This document shows positions 54,790-64,000 of a DNA stretch of 64,000 bases, piece after piece; within the stretch, counting starts at the first letter, position 1, and the number at the start of each line of letters is the position of its first letter. Made by a program: the position numbers and the translations under genes. Source of the DNA: Phascolomyces articulosus. Taxonomy: Eukaryota > Mucoromycota > Mucoromycetes > Mucorales > Lichtheimiaceae. The stretch is taken from assembly GCA_025677815.1 (NCBI GenBank), contig JAIXMP010000018.1, positions 744,001 to 808,000 of the forward strand, in the 5' to 3' direction. The notes beneath the pieces were generated by a model that saw only the letters and a list, made by a program, of their open reading frames with translations, was not told the DNA's origin and did not search any database.

Positions 54790-55653
54790 CATATTTACCT
54801 TGATGTCCATTCACGTAAGGATATTCCTTGAGAACCGTTCCGATGGGTTCCAGATTTTCAGCTAATATCTTTGCTTGTTCTTCTGGATTACCTCTCACAT
54901 TTTCGAGAGATGTTCCAAAAATTGCTTCTCGAGAGGTAATAAACCATTCTTTCATATCTCCACACCCGTGAAGTAAGTTGGGTAATACAAGTTTGAATAC
55001 TTGAAATACAATATGCTTTGTAGCATAATTATAAAAAAATAACTGTGTACCAAAATCATTATTGAAGAGACGAGGTGTATCTGGGTAAGCTTCGTCAAGA
55101 TATTTTCTATATAGAAAATGTCCCAGACTTTTTAACAGACAATGTTTTTTATTCTACAATAACGATGCAGCCTTTAGAAATGAAAATCACCAAATACCAT
55201 AATATACGTACGCAATTTCCCATGAATCTTGAACAACTTTATCCCCGTTGAGTTTATCAACAATAACTGGAACACTTGGTTTTCGACCACTTTTGCTATA
55301 TTATATATAGCGTAAAGCAATGATGAGATTATACATAAGTAATCAGTTTCTATACTACTTTTTTTTTTTTTGGATGTGTAGATACTTACGTCAACTTTGG
55401 TATTTCTGAATGTACTTCAAAAAATGTCAGCCACACTGTTTTGTATGGAATACCCTATATTTTTATCAACGATAGTTTTGATTTATTTAATAAATAAATA
55501 AAAATAATAACGGTGGTTGTGCCACCTACCAGCCATTATGTGTACCTTATAGTTCAATGTAAAGCGTGTCTTACAAGTGTTTGGAGACCACACAACACCT
55601 GGTTCATTAGGGAGGATAAGGTCATAAAAAATAACATGCGGTTCTTGAGCCAT
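54472..55653 (-). CDS. Glutathione S-transferase-like protein, paralogue 3
   Basis: Exons 55653-55546, 55454-55390, 55295-55212, 55106-54799 and 54647-54472 give 246 aa, with the same exon 2-4 lengths as the other two copies. Landmarks are FYDLILPNEPGVVWSPNTCK, GIPYKTVWLTFFEVHSEIPK, PSVPVIVDKLNGDKVVQDSW, KYLDEAYPDTPRLFNNDFGT and exon 5 SWSDIMLAAYLHLLFSFRPD. It is a sister of paralogue 2, so the pair arose by tandem duplication and was then split by the retrotransposon. Intron 4 contains a long (TA)n tract (about 54757-54786). Confidence 0.86.
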
Positions 55654-56513
55654 CCTTATAATTTTCGTTCTCACCAGAGATACTTGGGGGTTGTTGTGTA
55701 TGAAGTAGTGATTAAAATATGAAAATATCGTTCAGAATTTGCCACATTTTATATTAAATGTACGAATTTGGTAGGTAAAATTACTTGCCTCCTTCAAAGC
55801 CTTAATACTATTAAAAAGAGTAAAAGCGGTGGCAGTGTCGGAATACCCTTGAACAAATCCAACCGCAGATGAATCCACATTTCTCCACAAAAAAAAAAGT
55901 TAAATGCTAGATAGGTCTACTCTTTTCAGATATACTTTTTATTTTATTTTATATAACCTTATCAATTTTTATTTATAAGCAAAAATTTTATAGAACAAGA
56001 CATCCTGTTTTTGCTGTCCCGTTTGTTGTAGTTATTCCAAATTTTGAAAAATACAGGGTAATCAATGTATAGTCGGAAAGAAACCTTTCTTTTTTTGTTT
56101 ACATTATTTATGAGTCATCCCCAAATATGATATGTTTATAATGCGTAGGTGGATAAGTCAAAAGATATACTTGAATGTAAATAGAAAAACAGGAAACTGT
56201 AACCAACATCAACACTAATATTTATATATAGCAGCCATTGAATCTGTGATACTATCCCCATCCATCAAGCATGAAATGAGTGAACAAAAAATATCAATCT
56301 AATATATAGCTATAAAAGAGGAAATTTATCTATTGCGCAACTTTTTACTACCAAGTATAGATGGCTGGATCCAGTACAGTGGAACGATCATTGTTTATTT
56401 TTCCCATAAACCATAAAAATGGGGCATTATTCCCTTTTACGCTTCTAAGGCTGATATCATGCATAAATCTGACATTTTCCCTCCTTTGTTTACACCTCAT
56501 TATTAAGTTTATT
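55654..56513. other. Intergenic region
   Basis: This sequence lies upstream of GST paralogue 3 and downstream of the aspartoacylase-like gene. No coding or RNA feature is supported. Confidence 0.45.
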
Positions 56514-58711
56514 TTAGTAGTTTTCCTTTGCTTCCTTTGGTAAAGTCTCCCCCTTTCGTTTAATAACACCTAAATGAAGTATTCTATCGCCCGACATTGC
56601 CACAGGGTTTGAGCTACGTCCAATTACCTAGACACACATTTTCGGGGAAGAGGAGTATCGTCATTGTTGAGTAAATTTCTTTAAACAGCGAATAAACATC
56701 CAGATCGATGACCCCAAAAAAATACTTACAATACCACCACATGGAGCCATATATTCATCCACAACATTGCCAAAAATATTCTTGATTCTTGCAATCACAT
56801 CACCTTTGCTAATAATCGTGTTCACACCAGGATATACTTCTAACACACCGCCTGTTCTAGTATAGATCTATAAAATACATTCCCGGATTATAGCGATATC
56901 TATTTAATTTCACTTTATATAAAACAAAATGCTTGATGAATCTGTCTCTCTCTATTAATCTGTATCATCCACTTACCCAAAAACCTTTTGAACAAAGCAC
57001 AGTGTTTGGGGGCCCAAGAAGAATTTGCTGTTCTGGTCCTCCATTTAACTCAAACATTCCAAGATTATCAAGGATTCGCATGACACCCATATAAGACCAC
57101 TATGATAAATGTAAATAAAAGGTTGATAAATAATATGTAAGACAGCAAAAAAAAAAAGAAAAAAGGAAAAAAAAAAAAACTACAAGGAACCTTTCAATTG
57201 AAAGGAAGTCCAATCATCAAGGCATTACCTGAACATATCGATTTTGGAATAATTGTGGATTGCCAATTTCTACAGTAATGGCCTTGATACCACGTGCAGA
57301 AGCTGCTGATCTTAATGTTCCTGTATTATTATTATTGTTTAATCAAAATAATGAATCAAAATGATATATCTGAAACCCATTTATCTCTACAATTATTTTA
57401 CCATCCTGTCCGGAATTGTGGAGGACAATTTGTGGTTGCTGTAAACGTGCCAAAAGTGCAGATCCACTATCATTCTATATATTTTTAAAAAAGAGGGGTT
57501 TTCGATGGGTCATTAACATCAGACGTCAGTAGTCATCATTATATTTTATACTGGTATATGGAAATAGGATCCAATTTGCATATTTACCATATCAGCACGA
57601 ACGTAATAAGAATTGACTCTTCCAAAACTGGCTGTGTGCAAATCAATTAAGAAATTAAATTGAGAAATCACTTTGTTCATAAGTTGATAGCAATACACTT
57701 GTGATGCAAAACCATCTTCTTTTCCGGGAAATTGTCGGTTCAGATCTCGGCCATCTGCAAACTCACGTTTGAACTGTAGGTATCCCACCATGTTGACACA
57801 TGGGACAGCAACCACTGTTCCTTGAAGTTTTTTGACGTCAATTTCTGAAACAACACTAAGGAAGAATAAAGTGAACTATAGAATCAATCTTCATTCCTTT
57901 TTTATACATACTGATTACAAAAATCATTTTGATATTCTCCTACTTACCGGTGAATACAAGGTACACCATTAAGTTCGTTTCCATGGACAGCTGCTGTTAT
58001 ACCAACCACAGGACTAATTGAAACGGACTTTTCATTAATTTCTTTCTTTTGCTCTCTGCTCTCACACATACTAGGTTTTTCCTTAAGATCCAAAACAAAA
58101 GACAAATAACACATCCGTATTTTTTACCCATCCTCAGAACCTCGACAAATAATAGCAGGTAATCGAACCCATTCGCTTAAACCTTGTTTCACCATTTTGA
58201 TCCAAGCAGTACTAATTGTATTAATTGGGAAATCTTCGATCACCAAACGATCTCGTACAACAGGGGGTGGTACATCAGTATCTTGTGGCAAGAGTGCAAA
58301 ACTAGGCGGTTCATATACTTGTGATGTATCCAATTTCCCTCGCAACATGGCAATACTATCTCGACGCATTCCTTCATCAACGGAAGCAAGTTCAGATTGT
58401 TGAAGGTTTGAGGCTAAAATGTCGACTTCAACATCCATAGATCCTGGGATAGGCATAGGTTCAGAAGTAATACCACCTAGACCACCTACAGAGGCTGTTG
58501 TTGAAGTTGTAGTGGCAGAAGTGGATCCAAGTTGGTTAATAAGTGGCTGATCATCATATACTACCAAAGATCCTTTTCGACGGGGTTCGCGACGTTGACT
58601 TGGTGCAGCTCCTACTCCAGAAACTCCACTCAATGGTTCCATTGTATGACCAAAAGTATCGTCGACACTGGGTACAGTCGTATTATTTTGCTTGGATTCA
58701 GAGATTTCCAT
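56514..58711 (-). CDS. Aspartoacylase/succinylglutamate desuccinylase-like zinc enzyme
   Basis: The eight-exon model is 58711-58128, 58013-57948, 57855-57588, 57474-57402, 57320-57229, 57099-56977, 56867-56730 and 56627-56514, giving 485 aa. The M14-type deacylase core has the first zinc ligands in AAVHGNELNG (H205, E208), a substrate-arginine motif GRDLNRQFPG (253-262), the third ligand in LIDLHTASFG (H290), and the likely catalytic glutamate in AITVEIGNPQ. The C-terminus (GVLEVYPGVNTIISKGDVIA, APCGGIVIGRSSNPVAMSGD) is the beta-barrel of the AstE/AspA family. The first ~190 residues are an extra Ser/Pro-rich extension. These enzymes remove an acyl group from an N-acyl amino acid; which one is not shown. 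All introns are GT-AG with consistent phase. The HutD-like gene ends 102 bp upstream. Confidence 0.86.
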
Positions 58712-58812
58712 TACAATTACCGTTGCATCTATTTGTAAATATTTATAGAATTTAACTTGTCAATATTTATATATGCTGCCTTTATATATGAAAACAGCTT
58801 GGCAATTTTTTT

Positions 58813-59945
58813 TTAAAAAAAATCCAGGGCATTTCCACACTGACCTAATTCATGACCACCTACTGATCCTGTCGAATCAGCTGCTTGAATGACTATACTT
58901 GTGGGGCTAGCTTCTTCATCACGTTCAATATAGAGCGTTTCACCAGGTAAAAGAAGTTCTGACTGGCCATCCAAATGGTTTTTATCCAAAGTGATTCGTA
59001 CAAAGCCATCCACCACATAAACCAATGCGAATGATCCCAACAATAATTTTTGTCCAGTTTCCCCACTTTCATTAGAAATTGGTTGCCCAATTTTTTCAAC
59101 ATAAAATTGGGCAGTACCCAAATCTTTTTTATACATAAATTGTAAGTTGGTGATGGGTCCATTGGATACTCGACAACTTGTTGGCCTATGCATATTATGA
59201 TCAGATATATTTTAGTGTTCTATATAGGATACGAAACAAAACAACCCATCCTGTTTTTTTAAGCATGTACTTTCTTTACATACCAGGCACCATTCCATGA
59301 ATAAGGAAACAGAGGTTTTACATTGGTTGACATTTCTTCACCTTTATGATTTAACAATAGCGTTGATTTTTTGCTCTCATCCGGCAAAACAATGGTTGTA
59401 CTACAATATAAAATGGATTAAGAAACTCTAACTTTAAAAAGGAAACTAAAGTTATGAAGAAATAGATAGTCAATCTTACCATTCATAACCTGGAAATACT
59501 GAAAAATTACAGTTTGCATAGATTTTATGAAGATTAAAACGCCAAAAGAAATCCTCAGTTTTATAATCCATTTCAGGAGGATATATGCTAATTTCACTAG
59601 TCTCTCCTAGTCCGTTCTTCCATGCTTCCGTTTTATAGTCTTCACTATTTTTTTTTACATATACATAAGTTTCTTTATTAATAACTCCATCTAACGTGTT
59701 TATATTCCTTATGCTAATGGAACATAATGGATTGCTTTTGTCCATTTCACTTGTTTTATGAATTGACATGAAATGTTTTGATATAAACTATCATTGTCAA
59801 AAACACAACCAACCAAAAAAAGGATATCAACATTCTATCGTTTTATTTACCTTGGACTGAGACGTTTTACTTTAATAAGAGTAGGCTCAGGAGAATCCTC
59901 TTCAAGCATTGAACCTTGAGGGAGGTCAGCTGTGGGTAGACTCAT
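58813..59945 (-). CDS. HutD-like family protein
   Basis: Exons 59945-59851, 59713-59480, 59400-59284 and 59185-58813 give 272 aa. The core reads KTEAWKNGLGETSEISIYPP, then FFWRFNLHKIYANCNFSVFP, then PLFPYSWNGAWPTSCRVSNG, then GSFALVYVVDGFVRITLDKN. The W-K-N-G-x-G-x-T-x-E-I and DFxWR motifs match the HutD family, bicupin-like proteins linked in bacteria to the histidine-utilisation operon. The biochemical role of HutD is not settled. An alternative start inside exon 2's upstream sequence was rejected because the spliced reading gives a clean phase-2 join (SP/SIRNIN). The gene is upstream and on the same strand as the aspartoacylase-like gene. Confidence 0.8.
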
Positions 59946-60430
59946 TTTTTTGAATGAACGGATTCAAGTGGTGATTATGCAGCTAACGTTAAGCGGGAAA
60001 GCGCGGATTTTTTGGAATCGATGCACGTATTTGTAAACTAGTAAGGAATGTTCCGATTTGTTTGGAAAAAATGGTTTTACATACACCCCATACATAAATC
60101 GTTTCAGATCATAAAAATAACCTTGTATCTTTTCTCTTTTATTCCAAACGTTCAGAAAATGGTTTTATGATCATACACCCTATGTCATTCAACTGATTAC
60201 TGTCTATATACTACTACATTAGAAGGAAAAGTATAAGAAGTACCCCAACCAATAGAATTAAGTAGTATATACAGTGATAAAAAATAAAAAATATTCACAC
60301 ATAAAATCTTATTACATTATTATATTATTATTTCTCATTATAACATGTGGATTTCCTTCCACTTTGTTTTCAGGTACGAGCATAGAGTAGAGGGAATGAT
60401 GGATATATATCTTACATAAATGATCGAACA
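59946..60430. promoter_or_regulatory. Upstream region of the HutD-like gene
   Basis: This spacer has no supported coding frame. It separates the HutD-like start from the stop of the NAPE-PLD-like gene on the same strand, and would contain the HutD-like promoter. Confidence 0.45.
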
Positions 60431-62369
60431 TTACAATTTACTACTATTATCAGAAGTTTCAATCACTATGGTTTCACCAAGTTTGAGAACATCAAAAGCT
60501 TGATCTTGGTGACCACGTTTTTGAAGAGCCTTCTTGAGTCGTTGCGGTGGCTCATTCACAGGTTCATCCGTCAATACAAATGTGCCCCAATGAATACCGA
60601 TCTATTAATTAAAAAATGATACAGCATCATAGCTTGCTTGAGTATATTTCTCTTCTATCTCTCATTAAATATGTTTATGATCCCTCCCCTTTTTTCCCTT
60701 TCTTTAGAAAGTATATACTTACAGATTTTTTGCTTTTAACATCTTCATGGACTCGAACGGCATCTTCGGGTGAACAATGGATAGTGGACATAAACCATCG
60801 TGGAGAGTATGCTCCAATTGGAATTAATGAAAGATCAAAGGGACCAATTTTACTTCCAATTTCTACATAATAGAACAACGGTTAGTCATTACTAATACAT
60901 TATAAATTCTATAATAATAATATATGCATAAATATTCTTATTATTATTTTTTTTTACCTTTAAATGCAGGACAATGAGGTAAGCTATCAAGATGATCTTC
61001 ATCATATTGTTGATCAAGAGTTGTTCCTAAAGGAACATTGCGATATCCAGTATCTCTGTTTTTTATATATACATATATCGTTTAGTATAAATAAATCACA
61101 CATCCATTTTAAAAGAAACATCTAAATCTTACCCTCCAAAGAAAACCTTTCCAGCTGAAGTTTGACCATCTCGAACTCCTTCCAAACACCAAGAAGCCCA
61201 AAGTGTTTTATTTCTATCGAGAATACCACGCCCTGAGAAATGCTGGCAAGGTGTGCATGTGAATTTGACAGATTGATCACCCAAGGTTAATGTTCTATGC
61301 TCCCACCAATCCAATTCTGTTACACGTTCATTTGCATTTTTAATATCGAACCAAGATTTGTTTCCAAGAGGTACATAGAAATGAGCTTCAGGATGTTGTT
61401 CTGCTAATTCTTTGATTGAATTGGTATCCAAATGATCATAACTAAAAAAACCAACGGGAAAGGTAAGTAACTCGGGGGAATTAACGGGCCGAGATTAAGA
61501 AGTCTATCATGATGATGAAATTTAACCTACTGATTATGGGAAATGACGACTGCATCAATTTTAGGCAAATCTTTCAATTCGCATGGTGCATCAGTATATC
61601 TTTTAGGTCCTACAAATGAAAGTGGAGAGCATCTATTATAATAGTACAAAATAGTAAGTATTCGAGCTTTTAACAATAACCACTACAACTAAATAATAAA
61701 ACAATAGTGTATCATCCAATGGAATAGTTGTGAACATTACCTATCCGAGAAAACTGGATCCAACAATACATTCAATCCATTGATCTGTACTAACGCACAG
61801 GCACTAAATAAAAAGCAATTGGAATATGCATTAGTAACCTACAAAGCACTCATATATATATATATATATATATATATTGTAAACAGACTTACTGCCCGAG
61901 CCAAGTAACGACAATATTCTTGTCACCCGCTTGTTTAGGTTCTTGAATAAGTCCCCAGTTCATTTTTTCAACAGTAGGTGGTTTTGCATTAGGCGTAATT
62001 GACCTTTCAGTTTTTCGAAGACTGATTTCGGACAACATTTTGATCGTTTCTCGAATTCCATTAGGAGCAGCTGATTCCCAAGGGTTGCCTGTTATTTCGA
62101 AGAATAAGCACGGTTTTTGTGGGATAGAGAGTATGAGATTCAATCCATAATAAACAAACATATAAAGATAGAAAAAAGCAAAGAAGTTTGGCTTGAAGTA
62201 ACATACGGAAACCGCCTCCATGGTGATGATCGCCAACAGGTTTTGTCATTGTAGTTAATAATGAACGAGGACCAAAAGGAAAAGAAGAGGTTTTATAACA
62301 ATAAAACCCTGAGAAAGCAGTGACAGAAAATAGTGCGCCGAGAGCTGCCCGTGATAATAGTCGTGGCAT
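60431..62369 (-). CDS. FMP30: NAPE-PLD/Fmp30-type metallo-beta-lactamase with C-terminal SKL
   Basis: The eight-exon model is 62369-62207, 62088-61893, 61803-61741, 61632-61531, 61441-61133, 61055-60958, 60862-60723 and 60601-60431, giving 413 aa. Landmarks are [40 protein letters not shown], the zinc motif HNHYDHLD (H173, H175, D177, H178) formed across an intron, [28 protein letters not shown], and [12 protein letters not shown] with IGIHWGTF. This is the NAPE-PLD family, which cleaves N-acyl-phosphatidylethanolamine to N-acylethanolamine and phosphatidic acid. The N-terminus has a hydrophobic segment ([18 protein letters not shown], 8-25), as in mitochondrial Fmp30. The last three residues are SKL, a peroxisomal PTS1, which is unexpected beside an N-terminal signal. 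Confidence 0.88.
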
Positions 62370-64000
62370 GAGCTAAAATGGGAAATAATAAGAACCCAAA
62401 AAAAAAAAAAAAACTTACTTTTTATTATGACATCTTGGTTTTTCCTTAGCTGTTAAGGTTGGGACGAAGTTTATCTAAGGCAGAATTACTTTATATGGAT
62501 GAAACATGATGTGGCCTCACTTACCATATTTGAAATATTAAAGCGTAATCCCGATTCTTTAAAAGTAACTCAATTTTTATTGTGCAAAACAAGTTATGGC
62601 ATCTCCTATCTGATATTCTTTCAATTATGCTTTAGCAACATAAAAGCAAATAATATATCTTGATCGTTTTTTCATATATTATGAAGATAATAAAATATTC
62701 TCTAATTATTTTTGTTGCGTACGGAAAGTAATAATACAATCGGCGTCACTCTTATTAATACTTCTTGTATGAGTACTTCACAAAGGTTGACAATTTTGGT
62801 GATCAGAGCATTTTTCATATGACATTCAATAAACTTATGTAAACTATTGATAAACCGACTTCTCATAATGACAATTAAATCAAAACATAGCGTGTCCGCA
62901 ATGTTGAAAATTAATATAAAATAGCAATCGTTGCCTTTGGATTGCGAAGGATACATCTTTATTAGAAAACATGCACCAGTATATAATAATTTGATAGATC
63001 CACTTATTACGACAATACAGATTTAATGACTTGTAACGGGTTTATTCTATATAAACAAGGAAAAAGACTACATTTATTAATGGTAGGTGTTGGCAGCAAG
63101 GTGCGAGTACATAATATTCGAATAAGCAAGACAAAGAGTTCAGAGCTGCATCGACTTATTATACATGGAAATAACCCATCAATTATCAACTCTGTCAAAG
63201 ACAATGCACCGAATCCACAAAACTTTCCGTATATTCCAGATGTATACTTTCCTTCTGTACCATATTTACCTCCCCTAATTTGAACAATGTTGCAAACCCT
63301 ACAGGTTTGTTTGTGTTGATTGTTTTAGCAGTACACAATCTATACATGCTTCATAACTGCTACCATTAATGTACAAAAATCAGACGACACTGAGAATACT
63401 TCGTGTTGGCGCTATTTCAGATCCATCAGAATATGAATTTGAACAAAAAATAGATACTATATATTCTGATCTCAGTTTCATGGATATGACATTGTTAAGA
63501 TATTCTTGTTTTCCTATAATGCAAATCTATTACTTCGAACCACCACCTGTAATCCAGCTATGGCCCATCATGGTTTTAATTCTTTTTTTTAAAAAAAAAT
63601 ATGTAAAACTATAAAAACCATAAACATGAGTAACCAAATATCTACTTGTTCTGTCTAGTAATAAGGTAATCTAGAAGAGGCTGAGCTATACGCTTCTTTT
63701 TATATATAATGATATGGAAGATGATGATATAATATTTATATAAATGAGAAAAGGCTTATAAAATAAAATATATAATATTAGGAGTAAAAAATATAAGAAT
63801 AATTTTTTCTTTGCAAAAATAGATATGTGCACGTTTTATTACCATTATATAAAACATTAAATATCGTATATATCTGATTAGATATATAATAGTAGGAATT
63901 GGTAAGTAGTTTTTAATTTGCTTAGCAGTGAGGCAAATTACAAGAAAAAAAATACTTATTAGAACATATTCATTATTTGTTCAACATATACTTTGATGGA
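62370..64000. other. Right-end region with no firm gene
   Basis: This is AT-rich DNA upstream of the NAPE-PLD-like gene. Two plus-strand frames at 63026-63283 (HRLIIHGNNPSIINSVKDNA, then FPYIPDVYFPSVPYLPP) and 63388-63600 (RVGAISDPSEYEFEQKID) look more protein-like than their surroundings. They could be exons of a gene running off the window or a remnant, but I see no domain or convincing splice sites and do not call them. Confidence 0.4.

Noticed and set aside
61531..61545. Apparent loss of a zinc histidine (HNQYDH) in the NAPE-PLD-like protein
   Set aside because: It comes from reading through the intron. Splicing at GTAGGT to TTTTAG restores HNHYDHLD.
1..64000. tRNA, snRNA or CRISPR features
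   Set aside because: I looked for B-box-like GGTTCGA-type sequences, snRNA starts and regularly spaced repeats and found none I could support.

Overview
This window looks like nuclear DNA of a filamentous fungus, most likely an early-diverging zygomycete of the Mucoromycota. It is AT-rich, genes carry several short GT-AG introns, and two genes look mucoralean in type: an eL29 gene with two introns and tail-anchored protoglobin-like protein. The assignment to Mucoromycota is an inference from gene content and was not searched. Exon models below were built by hand from splice signals, reading-frame continuity and family alignment from memory.

Layout. 1-168 is the 3' end of a highly codon-biased gene. 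943-3240 (-) is a nine-exon zinc-finger gene in which every intron is phase 1. 4228-6316 (+) is an F-box/LRR protein. 7121-11769 (+) is a large PRRC2/BAT2-N-like, RGG-rich protein. 12250-13138 (-) is Rcf2/HIG1, 14411-15907 (-) is the ribosome-assembly factor Nsa1/WDR74, 16333-16917 (+) is a proline-rich protein and 17628-19130 (-) is a Crz1-like C2H2 regulator. Perfect or near-perfect RFX X-boxes sit upstream of the zinc-finger/F-box pair (3803-3820) and of the Crz1-like gene (19520-19533).

Two accessory islands (about 19.2-26.6 kb and 30.5-38.1 kb) surround the housekeeping genes RPL29 (26866-27325) and VTS1 (27749-30001). They contain broken multi-exon genes, a 5'-truncated LINE ORF, a gene with a possible nuclease-like ExK motif, and a roughly 1.28 kb sequence present twice in almost identical form (21430-22707 and 34742-36019) with a third diverged, inverted fragment (26071-26313).

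From 38.4 kb onward gene order is ordinary again: a PTS1-bearing enoyl-CoA hydratase/isomerase, an NFKBIL1-like protein, a protoglobin-like tail-anchored protein, and three glutathione S-transferase paralogues with the same intron phases. A fresh Ty3/Gypsy LTR retrotransposon (48477-53812, 374-bp LTRs that read as identical, AAAT target duplication) lies between GST copies 2 and 3. It carries a GGGAAAA -1 frameshift heptamer between the nucleocapsid knuckle and pol, and an extra frame break inside gag. The right end carries an aspartoacylase/succinylglutamate desuccinylase-like enzyme, a HutD-like protein about 100 bp upstream of it on the same strand, and a NAPE-PLD/Fmp30-type metallo-beta-lactamase ending in SKL.

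Together the core genes cover mitochondrial respiration, ribosome assembly, translation and mRNA decay, and peroxisomal or lipid metabolism. The islands show active mobile-element traffic and gene decay.
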